64,000 bases of DNA from the NCBI RefSeq assembly GCF_000239695.1, contig NZ_JH470338.1, forward strand, positions 1,342,613-1,406,612. Reading direction: 5' to 3'. Every line of letters begins with the position of its first letter. Position 1 is the first letter of the stretch. Source of the DNA: Actinomyces graevenitzii C83 (GTDB lineage Bacteria; Actinomycetota; Actinomycetes; Actinomycetales; Actinomycetaceae). Position numbers and translations under genes: made by a program. Shown here piece after piece: positions 1-8,342 of the stretch. A model generated the notes under the pieces. The model was not told the origin of the DNA and did not search any database. It worked only from the letters and a program-made list of their open reading frames with translations.

Positions 1-168
1 CACTAAATCGTTTGACCTGCGGTTATAACAATCAATTTGGCTAGTTTTCGCGTTTTCCTAAGCTCTACCAGGCCCTATAGGCAGCTACACACCCAGCTCA
101 GCAGCCATTTTGCCGCCTCCCCTGCGCGCAGGTACGCGCAACTGCAATCAAACCGTTACGCTTGTCCT

Positions 169-972
169 ATGCGTTTAGCCACCTGGAACGTCAACTCTAT
201 CCGCGCCCGCATTGATCGAGTTATTGCCTTTTTAGAGCGCAGTGACACGGATGTGTTGGCAATGCAAGAAATTAAATGCCGCCCCGATCAGTTCCCCACC
301 GAAGCTTTTACGCAGGCCGGCTATGAAGTGGTGGCACACGGCTTAAACCAGTGGAATGGGGTGGCCATCGCCTCGCGCATCGGATTGTCTGATGTCGTAC
401 ATCAATTCCCTGATCAACCCACCTGGGCCGCTAAAGCTGGCGAGGACGGCGTCGTCGAAGCTAGGGCCCTGGCGGCCACCTGCGCCGGAGTGCGAGTGTG
501 GAGCATCTACGCCCCTAACGGGCGCGAACTAGACCACCCCCACTACCGCTACAAACTGGACTGGTTTGCGGCTTTGCGTCAGGATGTGGCCGAAAGTTTA
601 GCCCAGGCTCCTGAGCAGAAAACCATTTTTGTGGGCGACTGGAATGTGGCGCCACTGGACACTGACGTGTGGGATATTGCCGCTTGGGAAGGCAAAACCC
701 ATGTTTCGGCCCCTGAACGCGCTGCTTTTGCCTCCCTGGAGCAGGCCGGGCTGGTTGAGATCACTCGTCCTCTGGCCCAGGGCTACACCTATTGGGACTA
801 TAAGGGTCTAGCTTTCCCCAAGAATAAGGGGATGCGTATTGACTTTATGCTGGCCTCGCCGGCTTTGGCGCAGCTGGCCACTAGCGCGGTTATTGATCGT
901 GACGAGCGTAAAGGTAAAGGCGCTTCCGATCACGTGCCGGTAATCGTGGATTTTGATTTGGACGCTAACTGA
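169..972 (+). CDS. xthA: Exodeoxyribonuclease III (AP endonuclease family)
   Basis: Encodes 267 aa of the exonuclease/endonuclease/phosphatase fold, expected to cut DNA at abasic sites and remove 3' blocking groups in base excision repair in the cytoplasm. The N-terminus RLATWNVNSIRARIDRV is the family signature. The metal ligand Glu34 lies in MQEIKC, the VGDWNVAPLD block supplies catalytic Asp/Asn, and the closing SDHVPV carries the catalytic His. I chose the ATG at 169 because it puts the signature at residue 2 and gives the usual family length; an in-frame TTG at 37 would add 44 residues unlike the family. The stop codon overlaps the next start by one base (TGATG), so it heads a three-gene operon. 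Confidence 0.93.
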   Translation: MRLATWNVNSIRARIDRVIAFLERSDTDVLAMQEIKCRPDQFPTEAFTQAGYEVVAHGLNQWNGVAIASRIGLSDVVHQFPDQPTWAAKAGEDGVVEARALAATCAGVRVWSIYAPNGRELDHPHYRYKLDWFAALRQDVAESLAQAPEQKTIFVGDWNVAPLDTDVWDIAAWEGKTHVSAPERAAFASLEQAGLVEITRPLAQGYTYWDYKGLAFPKNKGMRIDFMLASPALAQLATSAVIDRDERKGKGASDHVPVIVDFDLDAN

Positions 973-1895
973 TGCCGTTTTCTTCTGTAGCTTCTAGCGC
1001 TGCTGTCTCCCCTAACGCCGCCTCACCCAGCCCCGCCGCAGCGCTAAATGCCGCCGCTTCACCCAGCCCCGCTGTCTCCCCTGGCTCTGCCGCCTCGCTA
1101 AGTGCTTTGGCTGAGTTTGATTTTCCGACGGCGCTGGTGGTCAGTCAGGACGGTCAGGTACTAGCCCAGGGCGGCCAGGTGGAGAGCGATTTTGCTTTCG
1201 CCTCAGTTACTAAACCGTTGGTGGCCTGGTCAGCTGCGGTGGCCTATGAACGGGCCCTGCTTGATTTAGATGCCCTAGTGGGCCCGCACCTGCCCGGGGC
1301 AACCGTGCGTCACCTGCTCGCCCACGCCAGCGGCGTGGCCCCTAATGATGACAGTGTTTTAGCTGCGCCGGGCACTAAACGCATCTATTCCAATCGCGGC
1401 ATTGAGCTACTGGGGCAGGTACTGGAGCAGGCTACCGGCTACCAGCTAGATCAGTGGGTGGAACTAAGCGTGCTGGAGCCGCTGGGCCTGGCCAGTATTT
1501 TGATTCCAGGCTCGCCGGCCCACTCTGGGATGGGTAATGCGGTTGATTTGGCTGCTTTCACGCGCGAACTAGCCGCCCCCACCCTGGTTAGCGCGGATAC
1601 CGCCAAGCTGTTTACTAGCGTGGCCTTCCCGGGTCTATCCGGGGTACTGCCCGGCTACGGCAAGCAAAACCCTTGTGACTTTGCGCTGGGTTTTGAGGTT
1701 TATGGCGCTAAGCAGCCGCATTGGCTTAGTAGTGCCCAGTCACCACAAACCTTTGGGCACTTTGGCCAGGCCGGCTCCTTTATTTGGGTTGATCCAGCCA
1801 CTGGGCGCAGCGCCGCTTTTTTGGGGGCTAAGCCTTTCAGCCAGATTCACAAGCGGCTATGGCCGCTGCTAAACCAGCAGATCGCCGCCCTATGA
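972..1895 (+). CDS. Serine hydrolase, beta-lactamase/PBP-like family
   Basis: A 307 aa protein of the serine beta-lactamase-like fold. The nucleophile motif SVTK lies at residues 78-81, the second motif YSN at 139-141, and a GHFGQAGSF block near 262-270 replaces the KTG triad, as in class C-like esterases and D-aminopeptidases. The first ~45 residues are a low-complexity Ala/Ser/Pro stretch with repeated SPSPA units, and no clear signal peptide is visible, so the location is uncertain. Substrate cannot be told from sequence; peptidoglycan peptide or ester hydrolysis is the family range. It is translationally coupled to xthA upstream and overlaps the next gene by an ATGA. Confidence 0.8.
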   Translation: MPFSSVASSAAVSPNAASPSPAAALNAAASPSPAVSPGSAASLSALAEFDFPTALVVSQDGQVLAQGGQVESDFAFASVTKPLVAWSAAVAYERALLDLDALVGPHLPGATVRHLLAHASGVAPNDDSVLAAPGTKRIYSNRGIELLGQVLEQATGYQLDQWVELSVLEPLGLASILIPGSPAHSGMGNAVDLAAFTRELAAPTLVSADTAKLFTSVAFPGLSGVLPGYGKQNPCDFALGFEVYGAKQPHWLSSAQSPQTFGHFGQAGSFIWVDPATGRSAAFLGAKPFSQIHKRLWPLLNQQIAAL

Positions 1896-2743
1896 GCAGC
1901 GCGCAAGACGGCGCCTCACAAGCCCAGCCGCAGGGCTTCCCCGAGCTGCAAGAAGTTCAAGATGTGCAAGCGGGGTGCCAGCCACAAGACGGCCCTGCCT
2001 GGCAAGGCGGCCCGCAAGAGGGCCTGGAACTGTATCAGCGCGTTAGGGACTACCAGCGCCAAGCCGATACGGGCGGGCTGGAATACCAAGCCGATTCGCG
2101 CGGCTTGGGCTACGCCGTCGTCGATTTAGAAACCACCGGACTAGAGCCGCAAGATGAGGCAATTATTGAGGTGGGCGTAGTGCTACTCGACCCGCACGGG
2201 CGTGAGCAGCTGCGCTGGGACTCCCTGGTCAACCCGCACCGTCACCCGGGCCCCACCCGCATTCACGGCATTACTCCCGACGATCTCACCTACGCCCCTG
2301 AACTGGGCACTTTAGCCCCGGCCCTGGTTGAACTGCTGCGCGGGCGAGTGCTGGTGGCCCACAATATTCGCTTTGACGCCAGTTTTTTGCTGCCCGCCTT
2401 GCGCCTGGAGCTGGGAGCGGCGGCGTTGCCGCGCAAAATTTCGCAAGTGTGCACTATGAACTGGGCACGCTCGTTTATTGATACGCCGTCTCGCTCACTG
2501 GTGCGTTGTTGTCAGGTGTGCGGGATTGAGCTGGCCAGTCACCACCGCGCTATCGACGACGCCGCCGCCTGCGCCCAACTGTTAAGCCACTATTTGGGCG
2601 TGATTGCTAGTGAATATGAGCTTTTCCCCCACGGCATCCCCTGGGGTGAGCAGCTAGCAAAGGCCGTGCAGCTGTGGCAGCAAGTACCTCGGTGCGAAAG
2701 CAGCCAGGTGGTGCGCGCCTTGCAAGCGCGAGTTGGGCGCTAA
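1892..2743 (+). CDS. DnaQ-like 3'-5' exonuclease (DEDDh)
   Basis: A 283 aa protein with an RNase T/DnaQ-type exonuclease domain at about residues 72-240. All five DEDDh residues are visible: Asp78 and Glu80 in VVDLETTGL, Asp162 in AHNIRFDASF, His218 and Asp223 in SHHRAIDDAAA. The first ~70 residues are Gln/Gly-rich and probably disordered. I start at the ATG overlapping the previous stop (ATGA) rather than a GTG 33 bases upstream. Such stand-alone actinobacterial proteins are often annotated as DNA polymerase III epsilon subunit; repair or RNA trimming is also possible. It closes the operon with xthA and the serine hydrolase. Confidence 0.85.
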   Translation: MSSAQDGASQAQPQGFPELQEVQDVQAGCQPQDGPAWQGGPQEGLELYQRVRDYQRQADTGGLEYQADSRGLGYAVVDLETTGLEPQDEAIIEVGVVLLDPHGREQLRWDSLVNPHRHPGPTRIHGITPDDLTYAPELGTLAPALVELLRGRVLVAHNIRFDASFLLPALRLELGAAALPRKISQVCTMNWARSFIDTPSRSLVRCCQVCGIELASHHRAIDDAAACAQLLSHYLGVIASEYELFPHGIPWGEQLAKAVQLWQQVPRCESSQVVRALQARVGR

Positions 2744-2873
2744 CAGGTTTTGCACGCGCTTTAGCCGCGCCAGCCCAAAGCTGAGCCAGCCCAAGGCGCG
2801 CCCCAGCCAGCCCAAAGCCCAGGCGCGCCCGCCGGATAAGCCAGTTTGCGCGCCCGGACCAGGCAAGCGCTAG
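2744..2873. repeat. Short imperfect repeats in an intergenic spacer
   Basis: The spacer between the convergent exonuclease and hypothetical genes contains several copies of an AGCCCAAAGC-like unit interleaved with GGCGCGCC. It looks like slippage-prone low-complexity DNA and no coding signal is seen. Confidence 0.45.
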
Positions 2874-4001
2874 TTAGGCGCTGGGAGCTGAGCCGGCGTC
2901 GCCCACCTCTAGCAGCTGACCAATGGTGACAATAAAGCCGGAGTCATCAACCACGGTGCCACCTGCGGCTTCAACCAGTTTGGCGGCAATGGAATCGATC
3001 ATGGCGGCGGCTGCGGTGCGTTCACGACGACGCACGCGGGGTAGGTTCTCACTGAAGGCGTCGGCCATCTTGCGTGGCTGCCAGCGCATGTCATAACGGA
3101 TAACGCCGTCATTAGCCCACTCTTCACCAAGCAAAGCTACCGGTAGGTCACGGGCCCCAGTCACATACACCTGGATCTGGCCCCACCCTGGGTGAGCTTG
3201 GGAAACCGGCAGGAACAGCGAATAGTGGTCCACTTCGGCGCGCGGCACTGAAGGCGGCAGGGCAGCAGCCTCAGCAGCGCGGCGACGCGCCTCCTCAATA
3301 GCATGTGGGCCCAGACGCGCTTCCAGCTCTTCAAGCTGGCGGATATTAAAGTTCATTTCCCCAGTGATCCGGGGGATTTCCTGGCTTTCAAAAAGCTGAC
3401 GGTTAGCTACTTCAAAACCGTCACGCTGGTCAGAAGTAACATCATCAAGCACCACCTGGACAGCGTCAGGGGTCAGCCAAATCGGCGAATACAGGCTGGC
3501 ACCAATATAGGCGTGCGGATCTGGGGTGAAAATCTGGCCAGTGTCTACCACTCGGATAGCGCCAGCTAGGCGGCGTGCAATAGGACGCAAAGCGTGTAGC
3601 GCCGCAGCTTCAAGACCGATAGGGCCGCCGTCGCTAAATAGAGATAACAGCGGGTCAGTAGCTGCCAAAGCCGGCTCCAAATAGGCGCGCTGACGCGGCA
3701 CCGAAAGTACCATTACCTGGCTAACCCAAGCCGGCAGCCCCAGGTCAGCGCGTTCTTCGTCACCAATCCACCAGGGTCCTAGCAAAACCGCGCCGGCCAC
3801 AATCTGTAGGCGCCCGGCCCCAATCCAGGCAGCTGACGGGTCTAACGATAATGCCAGGGCCTCAACCTCGTCAGCATTTACGTCGTCAGCTAGCAGCAGG
3901 AGGTGGTAGTCATCTGCCAGCGCCCTGGGGAAAGTGTCCACCGTGGCCAGCTGCTGCGTGGCCAGGGGTAAGGAGACAGAAAGGTCGGCAGCATCGGTCA
4001 T
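2874..4001 (-). CDS. Hypothetical actinobacterial protein, 375 aa
   Basis: I do not recognise a family. The protein is acidic and soluble-looking, with no signal peptide or membrane segment. Residues about 215-255 (NIRQLEELEARLG onward) are predicted helical and rich in Ala, Glu and Arg. The start is supported by an AGAGGA ribosome site 9 bases before the ATG. It lies 18 bases downstream of dcd on the same strand, so the two are probably co-transcribed, but this gives no firm functional clue. Codon use matches its neighbours. Confidence 0.6.
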   Translation of the reverse strand: MTDAADLSVSLPLATQQLATVDTFPRALADDYHLLLLADDVNADEVEALALSLDPSAAWIGAGRLQIVAGAVLLGPWWIGDEERADLGLPAWVSQVMVLSVPRQRAYLEPALAATDPLLSLFSDGGPIGLEAAALHALRPIARRLAGAIRVVDTGQIFTPDPHAYIGASLYSPIWLTPDAVQVVLDDVTSDQRDGFEVANRQLFESQEIPRITGEMNFNIRQLEELEARLGPHAIEEARRRAAEAAALPPSVPRAEVDHYSLFLPVSQAHPGWGQIQVYVTGARDLPVALLGEEWANDGVIRYDMRWQPRKMADAFSENLPRVRRRERTAAAAMIDSIAAKLVEAAGGTVVDDSGFIVTIGQLLEVGDAGSAPSA

Positions 4002-4019
4002 ATTTTAATTTCCTCTAAG

Positions 4020-4640
4020 TTATAGTTTCTCGGCCTCTACCTGGGCAGACAAAACCGGATCAGCAGGAATATCGATACAGCTAAAGCCCTGGTAGGAGCG
4101 CGACGCCGTGGGGCCACGCTGGCCCTGATAGCGCGAGCCACTAGCGCCCTGGCCATAAGGTGCACGCGCCGGGGAGGACAGCTGGAAGAAACATAGCTGC
4201 CCGATCTTCATCCCCGGATAAAGCAGGATCGGCATAGTGGCGGTGTTAGATAGCTCCAAGGTGACGTGACCACTAAAACCGGGGTCAATGAAGCCAGCCG
4301 TGGAGTGGGTCAGCAGCCCCAAACGTCCCAGCGAAGATTTACCCTCCAGGCGCGCGGCTACGTCGTCGGGCAGTGTCACGCGCTCATAGGTGGAGCCCAG
4401 TACGAACTCGCCGGGGTGCAGCACGAAAGGCTCGTCTGCCGCCACTTCCACCAGTCGCGTCAGATTCTTCTGCTCATGGGCGGGGTCAATGACGGCGTAG
4501 CGGTGGTTATCGAACAAGCGAAACCAACGGTCCAGGCGCACATCAATACTGGCAGGCTGAATGAGCTCCGGCTCGTAGGGCTCAAGAGCTACGCGGCCAG
4601 AGTCAATCTGGGAGGCTATGTCGCGATCAGATAACAGCAC
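4020..4640 (-). CDS. dcd: dCTP deaminase, dUMP-forming type
   Basis: A 206 aa enzyme of the dCTP deaminase/dUTPase trimer fold that supplies dUMP for dTMP synthesis. The core signature [20 protein letters not shown] is present around residues 111-130, followed by [14 protein letters not shown]. Known bifunctional enzymes (Mycobacterium, Methanocaldococcus) carry [11 protein letters not shown], whereas the monofunctional E. coli enzyme has HVTAHRIDPGW. The dUMP-forming activity (EC 3.5.4.30) is therefore the better call. Length is typical. The following hypothetical gene is likely in the same transcript. Confidence 0.93.
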   Translation of the reverse strand: MLLSDRDIASQIDSGRVALEPYEPELIQPASIDVRLDRWFRLFDNHRYAVIDPAHEQKNLTRLVEVAADEPFVLHPGEFVLGSTYERVTLPDDVAARLEGKSSLGRLGLLTHSTAGFIDPGFSGHVTLELSNTATMPILLYPGMKIGQLCFFQLSSPARAPYGQGASGSRYQGQRGPTASRSYQGFSCIDIPADPVLSAQVEAEKL

Positions 4641-4787
4641 AGCGCCAGTCTACCCGGTCAGTCAGTCATCGCATCTTGTAATGCATAACTATTTAAACCG
4701 TTAGTGGCAGAACTGGCGCCGCGTTAGGGAGGCTGCATCTCTAAGGCAGTACCCCTAAAGAAGCCGCTTTCAGGAAGCTAGCAAAAT

Positions 4788-5087
4788 TCAGGAAGCTAGC
4801 GGAACGCCGTTAGCGTCGTGGCCGTACATCTGGTCCGGAGTGGCAATCAGGATCATGATGAAGTCCACGAAACCCCAAATTCCCGCAGCAATAATCAAGA
4901 AAACGCCAATGACAACAATGCTGAGCACGATGCCAGCAATGGCCAGGCCCAGCTGGTAGGCGCCGCGCTTGGTGTAGCCCAGGTAGAAGTTGTGAACACC
5001 GAAGGTGCCAAAGAAGAAGGCAAGCACAGCCGCAACGATCTTGTTCTTGGGCTGGCCGGTGTACATGGGCATCTGGGGGGCAGTCAT
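4788..5087 (-). CDS. TM2 domain membrane protein
   Basis: A 99 aa protein with a TM2 domain. Residues about 14-85 contain two membrane helices joined by a short turn, with the typical FFFGTFGVHNFYLGY motif and a closing helix rich in Ile/Phe before DFIMIL. The ATG at 5087 has an excellent AGGAGGA site 5-6 bases upstream. TM2 proteins have no agreed role in bacteria. Downstream lies a short direct repeat CAGGAAGCTAGC (4771-4800). Confidence 0.85.
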   Translation of the reverse strand: MTAPQMPMYTGQPKNKIVAAVLAFFFGTFGVHNFYLGYTKRGAYQLGLAIAGIVLSIVVIGVFLIIAAGIWGFVDFIMILIATPDQMYGHDANGVPLAS

Positions 5088-5164
5088 ATGTCCTCCTAGT
5101 GAATATTGGTTTATTGAGACCTGCATGCGTTATAGTAGTGCATGGTCGTTCAAGCAATGACTGC

Positions 5165-5238
5165 GCGGGTGTAGTTCAATGGTAGAACTTCAGCTTCCCA
5201 AGCTGACAGCGCGGGTTCGATTCCCGTCACCCGCTCCA
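5165..5238 (+). tRNA. tRNA-Gly (anticodon CCC)
   Basis: A full cloverleaf can be drawn. The acceptor GCGGGTG pairs with CACCCGC and the discriminator T is followed by an encoded CCA. The anticodon stem TCAGC/GCTGA encloses the loop TTCCCAA, giving anticodon CCC. The T-arm is GCGGG-TTCGATT-CCCGT. A hairpin and T-run just downstream could terminate it. Its last nine bases are part of the long direct repeat repeated at 8008, which makes this tRNA the probable integration point of the 5.2-8.3 kb island. Confidence 0.95.
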
Positions 5239-5485
5239 TTTCGGCGATAAAGGTTTTTACCGCTTTTTCCCTGATCTTTTAAGGCCCTGGTGCGACTCTG
5301 GCTTGTTCGCGCCCGGCTGCCGCGATGGCTTTTTTTGAGCAAATGACAGTATTTTTGCCGACGGCGCCATTCATGGCCCTTTTCACATAGAGTTGTGACC
5401 AGTGAGGCGCAAGTGGCTAGCCAAAAACCTTACAAACACTAACAAAACCGGCAACAGCTTGCATTGCTAACTAGTCGACCCATAG
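5229..5485 (+). repeat. Left copy of ~257-bp direct repeat at tRNA-Gly
   Basis: This stretch begins inside the tRNA-Gly 3' end (ACCCGCTCC) and runs to GTCGACCCATAG. It is nearly identical to 8008-8263, with about a dozen scattered differences. The repeats bracket a 2.5 kb insert, as att sites of an integrated element would, although the length is far above a usual att core. A segmental duplication is the alternative. Confidence 0.85.
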
Positions 5486-5509
5486 GGGTTAAAGGACGAA
5501 AAGAGTTGG

Positions 5510-5665
5510 TCTGGGGCTGGGTGCGTGGCGCTGCGGAGAGGCTCCTGGCGGCGGCTGATTCGGGCTGCGGAGCGTCCTCCCGGTTGGTGGATTCGCGGGT
5601 TGAAGCCGGAAGCGTCAAAGAGTATGGGGCCTGCATCAAAAAGTATCGAGCAAGCGTCCAAAGGT
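5510..5665 (+). repeat. Left diverged inverted end with iteron-like units
   Basis: Read inward, this segment aligns with the reverse complement of 7735-7885 over about 150 bases. Both ends finish in a run of spaced units near GCGTCAAAAAGT: here GCGTCAAAGAGT, GCATCAAAAAGT and GCGTCCAAAGGT, roughly 22 bases apart. Several short internal repeats per end are typical of IS21-family termini (established for that family), but no istA/istB is present between them. Confidence 0.55.
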
Positions 5666-5678
5666 TCACCTTCGTTGA

Positions 5679-6003
5679 TTAGTAGTACTCACGGATGTAT
5701 TCGTGGGCCTTGTCGAAAACGTCAGTGGACTTGATCTTGAACTTGACAACCAGTATCAATCGCAGTTGGCGGCGAGCCTCTCGGTCCCCCTCGCTCGTAG
5801 ACTGCCAGCCGTCGAAGCGCACCTGCCTGACGACGTTGTCAATCTCTTCGACGACCTTCTCCACAATGATCGGTGTGGAGCCGCTTCGTACGGTCTCAAA
5901 AAGTTCCGTAAGCGCTGCCTTGCCGCGTTCCTCGCGTGGCTCGCCGGCGAAGAAGTCACCCTCCAGGCCTTCCGTTAGGGCAAAAACCTCTACTGCCAGA
6001 CTG
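5679..6003 (-). pseudogene. 3' fragment of type I restriction HsdR gene
   Basis: About 108 residues match the C-terminal tail of HsdR, the motor/nuclease subunit of type I restriction systems. Visible landmarks are IIVEKVVEEIDNVVRQVRF, then a Trp-rich linker, DREARRQLRL and a terminal VFDKAHEYIREYY. The ATPase and nuclease domains are missing. At about 6003-6012 the fragment is joined head-on to a phage polymerase fragment on the other strand. No hsdM or hsdS is near, so it is a relic without activity. Confidence 0.75.
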
Positions 6004-6011
6004 CGAGCAGG

Positions 6012-6230
6012 ATGTTCGGTATCCCAGTCGAGAAGCACAGGACCAACGCGGAGCTGCGCCAGAAAGGGAAAATCACGGTCCTGGACTGCGGATACGGCGG
6101 CTCGGTCGGAGCCCTCAAAGCCATGGGTGCACTACGCATGGGGCTCGATGAGTCCGAGCTCAAACCCTTGGTGGACGGCTTGCCGCTGGATGCTGACGGA
6201 TACGAGTGCGCCTTCTACATGAAGGATTAA
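6012..6230 (+). pseudogene. Fragment of phage-type family A DNA polymerase
   Basis: About 72 codons resemble the O-helix part of the polymerase domain of phage or prophage family A DNA polymerases. The segment MFGIPVEKH, LRQKGKI and YGGSVGALKAMGAL contains the conserved Arg-Lys and Gly-Gly turn region used for nucleotide binding. The rest of the gene is missing on both sides. The reading frame closes 34 bases before the Abi gene on the opposite strand. It is debris of a prophage or related element. Confidence 0.65.
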
Positions 6231-6263
6231 TGAGTACGCGAAGCTGAAGTTTTGTGCATGCCG

Positions 6264-7112
6264 CTAGGCTTCGAGCATGTCACGCCAGTTGGTGGGGAAT
6301 CCCATGTGGGAGAGGTCAATCGAGTCTGCGTATTGTGCGAAAATATTGCCGAGGCGCGCCACGCGCTCCTGCCACCGGTCTTGATCCGGGTGCAGGAATT
6401 TGAGCATGTAGATTTGGGAAAACAAGCTGCGATCCGCTGGGTGGCGCATGCGTGTATCAGGCCGGGGAATTGTGGTGAAACGCCAGAAATACAGGCGAGT
6501 GTAGTGGGCGCACTTGTTGCGCAGCTCCGTGAACGCGCGCAACCAAGACAACAGCTGTTGGTCACCGGTGCCGTACATCTTCGCTATCGCCTTGCGGTCG
6601 CCTCGTTTGAGATCGGCATAGGTAAACGAGAGCATGCCCGTGGAGAAAAACTCCATGATCACCCAGATCGGGAAGCGTCCTTCGTATTTGTCGAGATGGT
6701 GCTTGACGACGGGCGCGTTTCGGTTGTCATGAATCACCCGGTCGATGCGCCGCAGATACGCATCGTGCTTGTGGCGTGAATCGAAAGTGGGAGCCTCCAG
6801 GTAGCACTGACTTCCATATGCGCAGGCTAGATATGAGCCGATGTCAGCCTTGAGGGCGCTTTCGATTTCGCCTATGACGTCGAACAGCCATACCCGCAGT
6901 TGGCTGTCGAAATCGTATAGGCGCATGATCTGGTCGAAGGATACCGGGCGATAGCCGGTGCGTGTTTTGAAAGGCAGGAAGTAGGCGCGTAGACGGTAAT
7001 AGCCTGTACGACGGAGAAAACCTCGTGCCGCCTGCATGTCGTTGATGTGGATGCCTTTGCCCTCGATGAGAACGAGTTGTTCGTCAATCGTTGTCGAAGG
7101 CTTCAGGTCCAT
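6264..7112 (-). CDS. Abi family (AbiD/AbiF, Abi_2) protein
   Basis: A 282 aa protein of the Abi_2 family, which contains AbiD/AbiF phage abortive-infection proteins and belongs to the HEPN RNase-like group. It shows the N-terminal RTGYYRLRAYFLPF block (residues 35-48), the central FPIWVIMEFFSTGML segment, and the HEPN motif RNKCAH with Arg198 and His203. Length is normal for the family and the frame is intact, so it may be functional while everything around it is fragmentary. It lies between diverged inverted repeats, as cargo. Expected role: cutting RNA on phage infection. Confidence 0.85.
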   Translation of the reverse strand: MDLKPSTTIDEQLVLIEGKGIHINDMQAARGFLRRTGYYRLRAYFLPFKTRTGYRPVSFDQIMRLYDFDSQLRVWLFDVIGEIESALKADIGSYLACAYGSQCYLEAPTFDSRHKHDAYLRRIDRVIHDNRNAPVVKHHLDKYEGRFPIWVIMEFFSTGMLSFTYADLKRGDRKAIAKMYGTGDQQLLSWLRAFTELRNKCAHYTRLYFWRFTTIPRPDTRMRHPADRSLFSQIYMLKFLHPDQDRWQERVARLGNIFAQYADSIDLSHMGFPTNWRDMLEA

Positions 7113-7734
7113 TCATCACCCCAGATAAAAAACGTCTCCCCTGGGACACATCCGAAGGAGAGGTGCGGGGAGTCCTATTGGCATCCATGTTAGCACAGAT
7201 CCATGCCAGCCGGTGCTGAATCCGGTCTGTCTGCTCCAAGGGCAGCGGGCTGAACAGTCACCGCACTTGCAGGTGAGAAAAGGACCAACCCTGGACTCCC
7301 ACCGGGATGGGTAGCGGAACCGGTCTTGTTACTAGCGAAACTAACGCATTTGTCTGCTCGTCATGCGTCCCGCTCCCGCTCTGCACCTCGGGGACGTCAC
7401 CTCAGTTCCTTCCTACTCTCACCCACGCCTGCGAACGGACAAGCGAGTAGACCCCACAAGCGCTGTCCGCCCCATGCCCGGTTTCGCCCTGTCCCAAGCA
7501 CGCATGGGTGAGCAGAACAGGGACACTCCCGCGTCCGCTTCCAGTAACGAGATCGGGACGCTCTGGGATCCGAAACGTCAGCACCAGGCTGCCACCCCAG
7601 GCCGCTCAGAAAGGCCCAGACTCTTCGCATTTGAGGGTGTAGGTGTTGTGGGCGGGGTTGGGCGTGTCGTGGCCGGGTAAGGGTCGAGGCCTTCCTTGGG
7701 ACCTTGTCGTTTTCTGGTTGATCTGTGAGAGCAC
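7113..7734. other. Long intergenic stretch, no gene seen
   Basis: This 0.6 kb stretch upstream of the Abi gene carries no open frame with recognisable protein similarity or a convincing ribosome site. It probably holds the Abi promoter and decayed mobile-element DNA. Confidence 0.5.
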
Positions 7735-7885
7735 GAGGCCGTACTTTTTGACGCGGAGCTGAACCTTTTGACGCAAGGCCACACTTTTTGACGCTTTCTG
7801 CCTCGACGCACCGAGCGAGCCCCTGAGTCACCCCTCCGAGGCTCCGATCAGCCGCCATCAGAGGCTCCTCCACGGCACCACACAC
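7735..7885 (-). repeat. Right diverged inverted end with iteron-like units
   Basis: On the minus strand this segment shows GCGTCAAAAAGT, GCGTCAAAAGGT and GCGTCAAAAAGT in series at 20-21 base spacing, preceded by a stretch aligning with 5510-5600. It is the inverted partner of 5510-5665 and points inward, as expected for the ends of one element. Confidence 0.55.
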
Positions 7886-7985
7886 CCGGCTTCAACACCC
7901 CAAAACCACCACAGAACAGCGAAAACACCACCCTGGATAGTTCCCGGCCGTGCCGGAAACCTTTGTATCCAGAGTGACGTCCTTT

Positions 7986-8013
7986 TGGAGCTGGTGACGG
8001 GAATCAAACCCGC
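7986..8013 (-). repeat. Inverted tRNA-Gly 3'-end fragment
   Basis: The reverse complement of this 28-bp stretch reads as a T-arm (GCGGG-TTTGATT-CCCGT) followed by CACCAGC-T-CCA. It differs from the end of the tRNA-Gly at 5165 by only two bases. It sits back-to-back against the right direct repeat, so the junction carries tRNA-end sequence in both orientations. Confidence 0.6.
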
Positions 8014-8263
8014 TCCGTTTCGGCGATAAAGGTTTTTACCGCTTTTTCCCTGATTTTTTAAGGCTTTAGTGCAACTCTGGCTTTTTCGCGCTCGGCTGCC
8101 GCGAGGGCTTTTTTGAGCAAATGACAGTATTTTTGCCGACGGCGCCATTCATGGCCCTTTTCACATAAAGTTGTGACCAGTGGGACGCAAGTGGCTAACC
8201 AAAAACCTTACAAACACTAACAAAACCAGTAATAGCTTGCATTGCTAGCTAGTCGACCCATAG
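8008..8263 (+). repeat. Right copy of ~257-bp direct repeat
   Basis: Near-identical to 5229-5485 and in the same orientation. It begins with the tRNA-Gly-like ACCCGCTCC and ends with GTCGACCCATAG about 80 bases before the next gene. It marks the right limit of the 5.2-8.3 kb island. Confidence 0.85.
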
Positions 8264-8342
8264 CTCCCACAAACCCTTCTCTAGTGTGAGCGCAATCATA
8301 TAGGATTGTCATTAAGACACCATCCAATGAGGGGAGCTAGCG

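Noticed and set aside
4810..5157. An alternative frame of 115 codons opposite in phase to the TM2 gene
   Set aside because: Cys/His/Leu-rich shadow; the TM2 frame has a perfect ribosome site and family motif.
5600..5665. Iteron-like repeats considered as a plasmid origin
   Set aside because: No rep gene is present, and the same units occur inverted at 7735, which fits element ends better.
5464..5682. Small plus-strand frames in the left inverted end
   Set aside because: Their codons are not preserved in the right inverted end in a coding pattern, and they have no ribosome site.
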